Assembly (NCBI GenBank): GCA_016806715.1
Contig: CP060531.1
Location: 1,597,966 to 1,661,965, forward strand
DNA length: 64,000 nucleotides
Source of the DNA: Thermoplasmatales archaeon
GTDB taxonomy: Archaea; Thermoplasmatota; Thermoplasmata; Thermoplasmatales; Thermoplasmataceae
Direction: 5' to 3'
Positions 1-8,736 of this stretch are shown one piece after another; positions within the stretch are counted from its first letter, which is position 1; each line of letters begins with the position of its first letter. Under the pieces are notes generated by a model. The model saw only the letters and a list, made by a program, of their open reading frames with translations, was not told the DNA's origin and ran no database searches. The position numbers were made by a program, and so were the translations under genes.

Positions 1-38
1 TGCGTCTATACTGTTTTCTTCCGTCCACTACATAAAAA

Positions 39-218
39 TTAGAAATCATAAGGACCCTCTTCTACACGAATTGACGTTGGTTCGCTCCCTTCAGAACAAG
101 AGTTTTCAACAGATTCGACATCGAAGTCGATTATCTTTACCCTTATTCCTTCCGGTATCTTTGTTACCGTAGCTACTCCACCACTCAACTCGATTACCAC
201 TTCATCCTCTTTTCCCAT
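39..218 (-). CDS. Small acidic hypothetical protein (59 aa)
   Basis: A 59-residue acidic protein. The chosen ATG at 218 is preceded by a GGAGA ribosome-binding site about eight bases upstream; a longer in-frame reading to 254 lacks this support. The pattern of a Gly-Gly-Val-Ala strand, a Pro-x-Gly-Ile-x-Val-x-Ile segment and a DFD motif resembles small acidic proteins often seen near mobile DNA in archaea and bacteria; I cannot name a function. It lies downstream of a long, potentially structured leader that starts from the promoter-like box at 601-609, so expression may be controlled by that leader. The last residues are a simple Glu/Pro/Tyr/Asp tail. Confidence 0.6.
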   Translation of the reverse strand: MGKEDEVVIELSGGVATVTKIPEGIRVKIIDFDVESVENSCSEGSEPTSIRVEEGPYDF

Positions 219-576
219 TTTTATCTCTCCTTTTAGGGTTTTACAGTTCCCCAACTGGCTTTATCGCATCATTTTATGTTTCGACCCCCAAGAACCCATC
301 CGCCTTTCGGCGTTATTAGAAGGTCGGTCTACCTATAAGGGTTGGATTGTTTTAGTCTTGATCTGGTAGTCCCTTTCGGGCACTGGTAGCCAAGCTCCCC
401 CTATAAGCACTACTCTGTAGAGATCACAGGTAGATCATCAGGCGCATTCTTTTTACAAGGAGGTAAGGGAATCTTCCACCTCTATTGAGGTATCTCTGGT
501 CATCCGTTACCCAGCGTAACTTAATCGCTACATATGGGGAGGGTTAATCCCCAAAACCCGTTTATTTCACTCTTCT
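219..576 (-). other. Long possibly structured 5' leader of the 39-218 gene
   Basis: No gene seen. On the minus strand this would be the leader between the TATA-like box at 601-609 and the small CDS. It contains two short hairpins whose loops read GAAA on the minus strand (301-312, arms CGCC/GGCG, and 371-380, arms CCC/GGG), and a direct repeat CTGGTAG at 363-369 and 383-389. GAAA tetraloops suggest folded RNA, but I could not assign a family. Confidence 0.3.
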
Positions 577-600
577 ACAAATATATCTTTTCCATCTGGG

Positions 601-609
601 TATATAAAG
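601..609 (-). promoter_or_regulatory. TATA-like box, promoter copy B
   Basis: Minus strand reads CTTTATATA preceded by an A-rich BRE-like stretch. The surrounding 24 bases (596-619) are a near copy of 855-878. Expected start of transcription is near 576. Confidence 0.45.
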
Positions 610-659
610 GTTTTGCTTATATGCTCCTCCCAGAGCCCTTCCTCGGGGGCTCCAGCGAC

Positions 660-835
660 AAAAATTAACAGTAATCGATGGGATGGCCCTTGTGCCGGGC
701 CTCAAAATCCATCAGTTCGCTAACCCTATATGTTCTTTTCTTCCTTCGCAGGTATTGCAGAAGGCAAATCTAAGGCGGGGTTTTACGACCCCTCTTGACT
801 CAAGCATCTGTAGCTTGAGCGGCTATTCTGATACC
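660..835 (-). ncRNA. Candidate small structured RNA
   Basis: A TATA-like box at 860-868 predicts a minus-strand transcript starting near 835. The first 60 bases hold two perfect stem-loops: 7-bp arms at 813-819/799-805 (CTCAAGC/GCTTGAG) and 5-bp arms at 788-792/777-781 (GGGGT/ACCCC). A U-rich stretch on the minus strand at about 658-667 could end the transcript. No convincing open reading frame lies on the minus strand here. It is not recognisable as SRP, RNase P or tRNA; a transposon-associated guide-type RNA is possible but unproven. Confidence 0.3.
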
Positions 836-859
836 ATATGTACTACTTCTCCCACTGGG

Positions 860-868
860 TATATAAAG
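860..868 (-). promoter_or_regulatory. TATA-like box, promoter copy A
   Basis: Minus strand CTTTATATA within a 24-base unit (855-878) nearly identical to 596-619. It would drive the candidate RNA at 660-835. Confidence 0.45.
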
Positions 869-1239
869 GCTCTGCTAAATATTCAACAGAACTTGGAAAT
901 CGACAAAGGAAGAATGGGGAGACTTTGCCAGGTATCCCGTTGATACCGGACGATCTACTATCTGCTCATTATCAGGATTCTAAATCAAGCGCTTATATCA
1001 TTAAAACACAGAGCGGACCATGGGGAAAATTAAAGGCGTTGTCAAGAATAATACCGACAGAAATGACCAGTATGACACGGACTATAGAATATCCAGAGGG
1101 AGAACCTGTGAAACAAATTCGGGTAGATCCCCACAAAAACCTCAAGAAAAAATTTGAGTACAGCAAAACGAGAACAGCGGACTATACGGCCAAAGGCTAG
1201 TCAGGGGACTTTGAATCACTCAAATCAGAATGATATCCA
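869..1239. other. No supported gene
   Basis: Short reading frames on the plus strand here lack start signals and family features. I see no RNA gene or insertion sequence that I can define; it may be decayed mobile DNA. Confidence 0.3.
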
Positions 1240-2340
1240 TCAATTTTCATCTTCATTTTGCGGTTCTCTTGTCTGGGTATCGATCTCCTCAGATGATTGG
1301 ATCTCGTTTGCAGTGCCTACTCCCAATTCATTGAATTTTCTTGCAGATACCAGAACCCGACCTTCAAAAGTTCCAACGAGTTTGTTGTATGATTTCACTG
1401 AATTATCTATTTTCTTGCCGAGATCGCCGATTGATTCGTTCATTTTGCTGAGTCTCTCAAACAAGTCTTTGCCCAGGTCGCTAATCCTCCGTGCATTCTC
1501 CTCCATCTTTTTCTCGCTCCAACCTCGTGCCACTGCCTTCAGAAGTGAAATGAGCGTTGTCGGGGTTGAAATTACGATATTGTCCTTCATGCCGTCTTCT
1601 ATCAGATCCCTGTCGACCTGCAGTGCTGCGTAAAGAAATGCTTCACCTGGAATGAACATGATTACAAATTCAGGAGAACTTGGGAACTGCTGCCAGTATG
1701 CCTTAGAGGACAATGATCTCAGGTGGTCTCTAATGGCTCTTGCATGTTTGTTCATCAGGTCATTCCTCTGTACATCGTTTTCGGCTTCAAGAGATTCCAG
1801 ATACGAGTTGAGCGGTATCTTGGAATCCACAATAAGCTGCCTGTTTGAAGGAAGGTTCACAATCATGTCCGGTCTTATTGTGCTGTCTTGGTCGGAGGAC
1901 GTTACCTGAGTATGAAAGTCACAATACTCAACCATCCCTGCAAGCTCAACGAGCCTCTGTAACGTTATCTCTCCCCATCTGCCTCTCACCTGAGGGTTCC
2001 TTAATGCGGTTGTGAGGTTAGTGGTCACACTCTCCAGTTCCTTCTGACTGCCGGCGAGGCTACTAATCTGTTCTTTCAGCGAGCCGTATGCCTCAGTTCT
2101 GCTTTTTTCGATATCCTTTACTGCATTAGAGTATTCATCAAGCTGCTTTTTCAGAGGGTCAACTGTACCCTTTAGATTCTCATTCGCCAGAGTCAAGAAC
2201 TGTTCGTTGTTATTCTTCAGTGCCTGATTGGCCAGGTTTCCTATTCTGTCTCCGATGATTCCTCGCCAGATATAGAGTCCGGAAATAATTCCTATAAACA
2301 CCCCGATCAAAATTCCAACCAGAATAGAAATTGCGTCCAT
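1240..2340 (-). CDS. rmuC: RmuC family DNA recombination protein
   Basis: A 366-residue RmuC family protein. Residues 5-27 form a single hydrophobic N-terminal anchor; residues 50-110 are heptad-rich coiled coil; from about 115 the RmuC nuclease-like core begins with the typical RGRWGE motif, followed by RPDMIVNLP and VDSKIPL. In bacteria RmuC limits inversions and rearrangement of DNA repeats; the core is related to restriction-type nucleases. Size is in the family range. The ATG at 2340 has an AGGTGA ribosome-binding site just upstream. The acidic, low-complexity C-terminus is not conserved in the family. It stands alone between non-coding regions, next to repeated and mobile DNA. Confidence 0.93.
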   Translation of the reverse strand: MDAISILVGILIGVFIGIISGLYIWRGIIGDRIGNLANQALKNNNEQFLTLANENLKGTVDPLKKQLDEYSNAVKDIEKSRTEAYGSLKEQISSLAGSQKELESVTTNLTTALRNPQVRGRWGEITLQRLVELAGMVEYCDFHTQVTSSDQDSTIRPDMIVNLPSNRQLIVDSKIPLNSYLESLEAENDVQRNDLMNKHARAIRDHLRSLSSKAYWQQFPSSPEFVIMFIPGEAFLYAALQVDRDLIEDGMKDNIVISTPTTLISLLKAVARGWSEKKMEENARRISDLGKDLFERLSKMNESIGDLGKKIDNSVKSYNKLVGTFEGRVLVSARKFNELGVGTANEIQSSEEIDTQTREPQNEDEN

Positions 2341-3022
2341 TTCATCTCACCTTTCCACATTCGGCCTTTCTAAAGGAGTCCATTCACACTCTTTCAGGGG
2401 ATTAGTCAGCTTCTGATATCTAGATAAAATATCGCACCCGATTTAAACATTCCGTTTGGATTTGCTCTGATACTGTGGTTGTTAGCGGATGCCATGATCA
2501 AGCCTATTTGTGAGGATGATGTCAGGACCTTGCGGTCGCCTTCGCTGATACGATCAGGCATTGAATGTCGGGAATGACCCCGCTCATTCAACTGATGGAA
2601 AGCATTGATGCTCCGATCGGGGGGAACCTGATGAACGATCCTTGGATCAGGTATCGTGAGGGAGAGCCCAGGATAGGCGTTTAAGGGAGACGACTTCAAA
2701 CGCTTGATTTCGAAGCGCAATGTGGGTTTGCGCTAACAACATATGTGTTGAACAGATCACTCTGAAAATCTCCTGTTTCCATTGATTGTCGATATTTTTA
2801 GGTCTCTTCAACATTGTGTGGGTGAAAAGATTTTACATGTTCACACGAGAGTCAACGAGACATTGTGTATTTGGGGCATCCCTAGGTTTACCACGGGATA
2901 TAATAACAAAGTCTCAAATTCTATGTAAACTCCAATGTTTCCAGAGTAATTTCAAGTTCTTAAGCTACCCACAATAAACTGAAGAAACTTAAAATAAAAT
3001 GGCCCGTCCAAACTTCAACACC
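2341..3022. other. Non-coding with a decayed gene fragment
   Basis: No intact gene. On the plus strand a degraded coding stretch can be read at about 2480-2684 in two frames, ending with a 36-codon segment (2574-2684, GEPRIGV at the end) then TAA; I do not recognise its family. The rest (2690-3022) holds nothing I can name. Confidence 0.3.
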
Positions 3023-3523
3023 CTATCTTTTCTTCCGAAGATATAGGAAAAGTATCCCAGTAGATACACCCCCTACAGACAGAGTCAACCCAATTATTAG
3101 GAAAATAGAGTTGTTCGGATGAGTTTCATTATTTTGGATATATACCTGAATAGAATGTTGGCTTGAAATACCATACTGATTGGTAGCAATTAAAGTAATG
3201 GTGTAATTTCCCGGGGAATTGAATGTATAAAGATTTCCAGCGATATCTTTTCCATCAACTTCCCAGGTCAAATTTCCCGATACATTCATCCAGTCAACTG
3301 AAGAGCTTAAAGATATCGTATGTGCGACCATTGGATTGGCGGGGGATATATTTAAGGAGTTTATTATGGGAGTACTGTTCCAAACTACTACTGTCATATT
3401 AACTTGAGCAGAACCATACATGTTGGTTGCTTTAGCAGTTACCAGATAGGAGCCAGGGTCAGGGAATTTATATAAAAAGTTAGTAGAATTATCGGACTTT
3501 AGGACACAAGTAGTCTTACCCAT
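3023..3523 (-). pseudogene. C-terminal fragment of a PKD-type surface protein
   Basis: The reading frame encodes parts of two immunoglobulin-like PKD units: the first ends near residue 50 and the second spans about 50-130, each with the Pro-Gly-x-Y-x-V/I-T turn typical of PKD domains. Residues 140-160 are a transmembrane helix followed by RKKR, a membrane stop-transfer signal. There is no signal peptide or plausible start: the 5' end breaks exactly where a transposase fragment begins (about 3520). I infer a longer cell-surface protein whose front was removed by a mobile element. Only the C-terminal domain and anchor remain. Confidence 0.65.
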
Positions 3524-3728
3524 TCATGAACATCAGATTGTGCCAGAGGCCTTTTATGAATATTGAAGTCTCAATCCTGTCACCGCGTCTCTGGAATATT
3601 TTCCATCCCGTTGCACGTTTATACTCCTTCCAGTCGGTGACAGTAGGAGTGGAGAACTTCTCCCTGTACTCCTCAATGAGGGAGTTGATGCTGTCCATGA
3701 ATTCCTCATACCCGGATTGGCGAATCAC
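3516..3728 (-). pseudogene. Truncated transposase N-terminus
   Basis: Seventy residues with no complete catalytic domain, charged and helical, ending at the junction with the PKD fragment. It is divergent from the DUF2080 gene at 3762, with a shared TATA-rich spacer, an arrangement seen in archaeal transposons carrying DUF2080 proteins. I therefore read it as the start of that element's transposase, cut off by rearrangement. I cannot assign the IS family from this piece. Confidence 0.4.
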
Positions 3729-3761
3729 AAAGTATAATATATACTGTGTATATATACATTT

Positions 3762-3935
3762 GTGAAGAAGGTCAAGGTAAAGGAGGCGAACGAGATCACA
3801 GTACTCAACATAGAGGCATACATGGAACGTACTGTTACAAAGTTTGGATCGGGTGCCAAGGTTGACTGTCCTAAGGAATATCTTGGAAAGAAGGTGTACC
3901 TCATCATCAAGAAAGATGATGAGAGTGGTGAATGA
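3762..3935 (+). CDS. DUF2080 transposon-encoded protein
   Basis: A 57-residue protein starting with GTG at 3762, directly after an AT-rich TATA-like stretch, so probably leaderless. The core VTKFGSGAKVDCPKEYLGKK followed by a short hydrophobic strand and KKD matches the DUF2080 family (PF09853), small proteins called putative transposon-encoded proteins in Methanosarcina and other archaea. Their biochemical role is unknown; the fold resembles AbrB-type swapped-hairpin DNA-binding proteins in size and pattern, which is inference. The partner transposase on the other strand is truncated, so the element is probably dead. The gene was too short for routine calling. Confidence 0.75.
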   Translation: MKKVKVKEANEITVLNIEAYMERTVTKFGSGAKVDCPKEYLGKKVYLIIKKDDESGE

Positions 3936-3970
3936 CTACTTTTGTCCCAAAGTCACCCTACCAAAATAAC

Positions 3971-3978
3971 TTTATATG
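3971..3978 (+). promoter_or_regulatory. TATA box of ilvE
   Basis: TTTATATG lies 26-33 bases before the ATG at 4004, the spacing of a leaderless archaeal transcript; this decides the start codon against the longer frame opening at 3932. Confidence 0.55.
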
Positions 3979-4003
3979 GTTATGGAATGTATATCGGAAT
4001 TCT

Positions 4004-4882
4004 ATGCAAGACGAGAGTACCTTAGTTTACGTGAACGGGCAATTGTTGCCCAGAGACAAGGCAACAGTTTCTGTGTACGATGCAGGTTTTCTATCCGGAG
4101 ACGGGATTTTTGAAGGTCTTAGAATATACAACAGCAAGATATTCAGGTTATCTGAACATATTAAGCGCTTTCTGGATAACGCTCGTGTGCTGGAATTTGC
4201 CCCTAAATACACTTTCGATGATGTGAGGGACGCAATACGCAAGGTCGTAGAGGCGAACGGTCATCTGGGTGTTAATTATCTTAGACTACAGATGTCAAGG
4301 GGGGTCACAAAAAGTCCAGCCATGGACCCGACCTATAGCCTCTTCTCTCCAACAGTTGTCATTTATCCGGAAATAAAAGAGCCAATTTACGACAAGAAAG
4401 GTATCAGGCTAATGACATCACACATCAGGAGGATACCACCAGATGCCCTGGATCAGAAGATACATACATTCAACAAAATGAACAGTTTGCTTGCAAAATT
4501 GGAATCCAACAGGTATGGATTAGACGATGCCATAATGCTCGACAAGGAAGGATTTGTGGCAGAAACATCAACTGCGAACATCTTTTTTGTTAAAGGGGAT
4601 ACCATTTCAACATCTTTTCCGAATGCGTGCCTTAACGGTATTACAAGACAGACAATTCTTGCAGAGACCCCAAAACTCGGGTATAAAGCGGTTGAAAAGA
4701 ATCACTCACTTTTTGATGTATATACATCGGATGAAATATTCCTCACTGGTACTGTTGGAGAGATTGCTCCGGTGATTGAAGTGGATGGCAGAAAAATAGG
4801 AAGCGGTACTGTTGGGGAAGTATCTAAGAATGTATCAAATAGATACATGAAGATCGTCAATGAACAGGGCGAGGTCCCGTAA
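4004..4882 (+). CDS. ilvE: Class IV aminotransferase, branched-chain type
   Basis: A 292-residue fold-type IV PLP enzyme, the family that interconverts branched-chain amino acids and their 2-oxo acids. Visible features: N-terminal VYVNGQLLPRDKATVSVYD, GDGIFEGLR near residues 32-40, the cofactor-site region around 150-165, DDAIMLD and the FVAETSTANIF cofactor-phosphate loop (about 185), then GITRQTIL. Start chosen from the TATA box at 3971. Odd point: where family members usually have the PLP lysine (K-x-x-N in the pattern before N-x-x-N) I read His154, with a lysine two residues earlier (Lys152). Alignment is needed to decide whether this is a real substitution. D-amino-acid aminotransferase or aminodeoxychorismate lyase are alternatives. 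Confidence 0.82.
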   Translation: MQDESTLVYVNGQLLPRDKATVSVYDAGFLSGDGIFEGLRIYNSKIFRLSEHIKRFLDNARVLEFAPKYTFDDVRDAIRKVVEANGHLGVNYLRLQMSRGVTKSPAMDPTYSLFSPTVVIYPEIKEPIYDKKGIRLMTSHIRRIPPDALDQKIHTFNKMNSLLAKLESNRYGLDDAIMLDKEGFVAETSTANIFFVKGDTISTSFPNACLNGITRQTILAETPKLGYKAVEKNHSLFDVYTSDEIFLTGTVGEIAPVIEVDGRKIGSGTVGEVSKNVSNRYMKIVNEQGEVP

Positions 4883-5141
4883 AGGCTGATTTGCAGAAGT
4901 CGGAGTCAGGAACCACGTCTAAACCCAGAAGTTTCAAGCTTGGCGTGCATGGATAATTTCTTGGGACTCCAAACCTCTCCTATCGCAAATCATAAAAAAG
5001 CATAGGTTGAATTATCAATACGAGGCGAAAATCGCATTGAATGACCTCATAGAATGACTTAAGCATGAACCTAGCTGATTTGGAAATAATACATCTATTT
5101 CAGAAAGAAGCAAAGTTATTTGAAACGAAGATAAACATGAT

Positions 5142-6101
5142 ATGAAACACGCTTTGAATAATATCCTAGAGACAATAGGGGATACTCTACTCGTTAAATT
5201 GAGTAGGATATCTGCATCGGCGGCATCAATATCTATGCAAAGGTTGAGTATTTCAATTCCGGCCCGAGTTTCAGTGATAGATTCCCGGTGAGGTTCATAA
5301 CAGCAGCCAAAAAAGCGGCAGCCTGGAACCAGGCGGTATAGTAATAGAAAGAACAAGCGGCATTATGGGCATCGGTCTTGCCATAGTATGCGCAGTCAAG
5401 GGATACAAATTCATTGCAGTGATGTCGGAAGGGAACTCTGTAGAGAGGAGGATGCTGAGGGCATTAGGAGCAGAGGTTGTTCTTGTACCACAGGCGCCCG
5501 GAGGTAAGTCTGGATTTGTTTCCGGCGTGGATTCGGAGCTTGTGGAACTAAAGGCTAAAGAGCATACAGAGAAGTTGCACGCTTATAGACCCGATCAGTT
5601 TACAAACCCTGACGGCCCCAGAACTCATGAGGAAACAACCGGCGAAGAGATATGGATCCAGATGGAAGGGGGAATAGACGTATTTGTCGCCTATGTTGGT
5701 TCGGGGGGAGGGAACGTTTACCGGCGTGTCAAGAGTCCTAAAAAAACACAAAAAATGTCAAAAGTTTCGTAGTAGAAGCCGACACAGCTCCTTACCTTGC
5801 AGGTAAAAGTGTAACATCTACACGGCACAGGGTCCAAGGCGGTGGCTATGCCTTCAAGCCACCATCCTCGGATGCGAGCATGGTCGATGGCTATCTGACC
5901 GTATCGGATGAGGAAGCGATCCCCTACACACGGGAGATGGCCAGAAAAGAGGGCATATTCGCTGGTTATTCAAGCGGAGCCAACGTTGGTGCTGCGCTCA
6001 AACTCGCTTCCCTCATTGGAAAAGGGAAAAATGTGGTGATATTACTTCCAGGCTCAGGTCTCAAATATCTTTCAACGGATCTGTTTCCCTCAAAATTTTA
6101 G
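5142..6101 (+). pseudogene. Decayed cysteine synthase copy
   Basis: A broken second copy of the cysteine synthase at 9113-10066. Translating piecewise gives the same order of motifs: ETIGDTLLVKLS at the start, the IERTSG/GLAIVCAVKGYKFIAVMS block, VLVPQAPGGK, the SGGG region, the STRHR/QGGGYAFKPP block and the end LKYLSTDLFP. At least three frameshifts and in-frame stops interrupt it (within 5200-5360 and near 5720-5770). In the piece matching the PLP site the lysine of S-x-K-D-R is replaced by serine (SFSDR). It follows ilvE without an obvious shared operon. It cannot make an active enzyme. Confidence 0.88.
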
Positions 6102-6146
6102 ATTGGAAACAAAAATATAAAAGATATTTTCAGGTAAACTGCAAAC

Positions 6147-7619
6147 TCATTCCTCTGGTATTTTTGATATTATCTGTTGTGATAGGTCTGCGCCGCTTTG
6201 ACTCTTCACATGCAATCTTGCAGCTTCGTAGATAATTTCTGATAAAAGTACGGCCACGACCGACTGAATAGAAGGTTGGAGGTACCAGACCACATTAGGT
6301 AGTATCACAACGCTTGGGATAAAAACCAGAGCTACTATGACGCCGGCAATCGCAGCAACTATCATCGACGTTGTAGTGACGGATTTTTCCCAGTCCTTCT
6401 TACTTTTCTTAGTATTGAGGAACAAAACTGCAATGCCCATGAACAGTACGATTACAAGCAAAGAGATGGACCTGAATGCCACAATGTTGACACCAATTAT
6501 TGATGCATCTATTAGGAATATCGAACCGAACAGAGCGACTATAAACAGGGAAAAATCTGGTGCTTTGTTTTTATTTGTATGGGTCCAGATCTTTGGCAGG
6601 AGCGAATCCTTCCCCCACTCAAAAGACACCCTGCTTGGCCCCATCAGAAGTGGCATAACTGTTTTTGCAATGACTATGAGTATTATTATTGAGAAAATGT
6701 CACCAACGTACGTCGGAACCGTTAAGCTCAGGACCCCTGGCACCGTTGCATATACACTGTGGTTTGAATTTATCAGAGCCAGAATGTTGGTTGCCCCCAC
6801 AGCGTGGAATGTGGCAAATGTCACTAGTGTATACAATATCAATGCGACTGCCCAAGCCGCAACTATCCCTATAGGCATATTCCTGTTGGCATTCTTGGCC
6901 TCTCCTCCGAGCATCGGCGCAGAGCTTAGCCCACCGTAGGAAAAGACATTCAATCCGACCGCTCCAAGGAAAGCAGCATAGGTAAATGGTGGTAGCGTGA
7001 CGGATGGAACAGGGCCATGGAATACCTTACTTGACAGAGTGGATGAAAACAAGTTGCTCGATACATGGAGCCCAATCACGATGCTCATAATTGCCCCAGC
7101 CAGAATGGCAAAGAACAGTATGTCGACGAGAATCCCATATGTCCTCACACCGGTGATATGCAGACCGAAAAAAATCCAGATTAGCAACAGCCCAATCACA
7201 ACATGTCCTGTAAAGGTTCCAAACCAGATACCTGTTGAGACACCAAAATTCACCAATGTAGTTGCAAGAGTGGACCCGAATAGGTAGGCTACAAACCCGA
7301 TCGCACCCATCAGGCTGGCGTAATACAGGAATTGAACGTAAAACCCTATCCTCGGGTGGAGTGCCCGTGAGATCCATGTGTATTCGCCACCACTAGAGTT
7401 TATAACCCTACCAAATCTTTGAAACATGAATACTTTGGGAATCAAAATCAGTCCAGCGACTAACACAACAAGCGGAACCAGACTCCCCACACCCGGATAT
7501 GGACTTAAGGTACTCGTAGGCACAGAATTAATTCCTGCTCCGTATTCATTGGAAGCTGCAGATGCCATTATGGTGAACCATCCAACAACTTTGGCTAGCT
7601 TAATGGTTTGAGGTTCCAT
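6147..7619 (-). CDS. APC family amino-acid permease
   Basis: A 490-residue polytopic membrane protein with about 12 hydrophobic helices spread over residues 10-470, of the amino acid-polyamine-organocation superfamily. The first helix region has the characteristic broken-helix small-residue pattern, and the second region contains a GGEYTWISR motif, matching the family's conserved Gly-Gly-x-Tyr signature after helix 2. Substrate unknown; import of amino acids is likely given the peptide-rich heterotrophic lifestyle inferred for these archaea. The ATG at 7619 lies behind a TTTTTATATT box at about 7638-7648, so transcription is probably nearly leaderless. Single-gene unit, followed on its 3' side by the cysteine synthase pseudogene. 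Confidence 0.88.
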   Translation of the reverse strand: MEPQTIKLAKVVGWFTIMASAASNEYGAGINSVPTSTLSPYPGVGSLVPLVVLVAGLILIPKVFMFQRFGRVINSSGGEYTWISRALHPRIGFYVQFLYYASLMGAIGFVAYLFGSTLATTLVNFGVSTGIWFGTFTGHVVIGLLLIWIFFGLHITGVRTYGILVDILFFAILAGAIMSIVIGLHVSSNLFSSTLSSKVFHGPVPSVTLPPFTYAAFLGAVGLNVFSYGGLSSAPMLGGEAKNANRNMPIGIVAAWAVALILYTLVTFATFHAVGATNILALINSNHSVYATVPGVLSLTVPTYVGDIFSIIILIVIAKTVMPLLMGPSRVSFEWGKDSLLPKIWTHTNKNKAPDFSLFIVALFGSIFLIDASIIGVNIVAFRSISLLVIVLFMGIAVLFLNTKKSKKDWEKSVTTTSMIVAAIAGVIVALVFIPSVVILPNVVWYLQPSIQSVVAVLLSEIIYEAARLHVKSQSGADLSQQIISKIPEE

Positions 7620-7637
7620 GAAAAGTTGTACGTGCTG

Positions 7638-7648
7638 ATAATATAAAA
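7638..7648 (-). promoter_or_regulatory. TATA box of the APC permease gene
   Basis: TTTTTATATTA on the minus strand, about 20-30 bases before the ATG at 7619. Confidence 0.5.
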
Positions 7649-7728
7649 ATATTCCTATTTAGTCGACTGTGATGGGATGCTTAAGAGGGCAGGATAACCC
7701 TAAAAGGTAATTTATCACCGGAGTTATT

Positions 7729-7761
7729 GTGGGATCACCGTTTAGGAGGCGATGATCCCAC
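7729..7761 (+). promoter_or_regulatory. Hairpin carrying the ribosome-binding site of the IS110 gene
   Basis: Perfect 9-bp arms GTGGGATCA (7729-7737) and TGATCCCAC (7753-7761) enclose a 15-base loop that contains AGGAGG (7744-7749), the best Shine-Dalgarno match before the ATG at 7772. The stem ends ten bases before the start codon. It could control translation of the transposase. Confidence 0.5.
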
Positions 7762-7771
7762 GTATACAGGA

Positions 7772-8736
7772 ATGGATATTTCAACAAAAAGTATTGCGTG
7801 CACCACGCTGGACGATGAAGGAATGGTTGTCAGAAAGGATGAAGTGGAGAACAGCTTCGAGAAGCTTGGGGAATTCCTCGAGAACTTCTCTCCAGGTGAC
7901 AGGTTTGTCATGGAATCCACGGGCTTTTACGAACCGCTGTACGATTTCATAGAGTCTCGCGGTTTTAAAGTGGTTCTGGCCAACCCCTGAGGATCAAGCT
8001 GATCGCGGAATCAAGGATGAAGAATGATGATGTGGACTCCGAGATCCTTGCCAAGCTGCTGAGAAACAACTGGGTACCGGAATCATACGTACCGCCAAAG
8101 GAGATCAGGAGAGTCGTGCGCACAAGGATTCAGATCAAGCAATCTCTGAGGTCATACAAGAACCGCATCCGATACGAGTTATTGAGGATGCATGTGAATT
8201 ACGAGGTCGATCGATTTACCCGAAAAGGGAAGGTCTTCCTCATGAATCGGGGAATCCAAGGGTTGATTCATATCTCAATGTGCTCCACACCATGTAAAAG
8301 GCAGTGAAGAGGATTGACGAGTCTCTGATCCGATACGCGGACATGGAGGAGATAAAACTCCTTCAGGCCATTCCCGGCATTGGGCTCTTCTCTGCAGTAT
8401 TGATTTATTCAGAGATCGGTAATATCGAGAGGTTCCCGGATTCCTCGAAGCTCCTTGCATATACCGGAATGATCCCCTCGGTCTGGCAATCTGCGGATGT
8501 AGTTCATTACGGTCACATAACTTACCAGGGATCCAGGTACCTGAGGTGGATCATCACAGAAGCGCTGCACGTACATATGAGATTTGATCCCGGTTCCAGT
8601 GTATCGAAATTCTACCTCCGCATATTCAAGGGAAAGAAGAAATCGAAAGCACTGGTGGCAGCAGCTAACAGCACCATGCCGGGGTATTCTGGGTCCTCAA
8701 GAAGAAGAGACCGTACTACAGGAATCACGCTCAATA
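7772..8736 (+). pseudogene. IS110 family transposase (frameshifted)
   Basis: A broken DEDD recombinase of the IS110 family. The N-terminal RuvC-like part (7772-7990) shows MDISTKSIACT and MESTGFYEPLYDF; the next frame (8000-8290) carries MKNDDVDSEILAKLLR with the paired Asp; the third frame (8304-8690) holds the IS116/IS110/IS902 helix-hairpin-helix part (AIPGIGLFSAVLI, YTGMIPS). The last residues (FWVLKKKRPYY) are in yet another frame and end at 8736. At least three frameshifts make it inactive. Members of this family use a non-coding bridge RNA from the element's ends to choose target and donor DNA; no complete such RNA was identified here. Confidence 0.88.

Noticed and set aside
219-868. 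SRP RNA or RNase P RNA
   Set aside because: The conserved helix 8 motif of SRP RNA and the P4 signatures of RNase P are not recognisable in either strand.
683-1200. Plus-strand reading frames of 86 and 120 codons
   Set aside because: No start signals or family features, and they overlap the promoter/hairpin units on the minus strand.
2406-2720. Minus-strand 104-codon frame
   Set aside because: Low-complexity, no motif; antisense to a better (though decayed) plus-strand coding trace.
6337-7611. Several plus-strand frames of 60-200 codons
   Set aside because: Fully antisense to the APC permease gene and without any domain.
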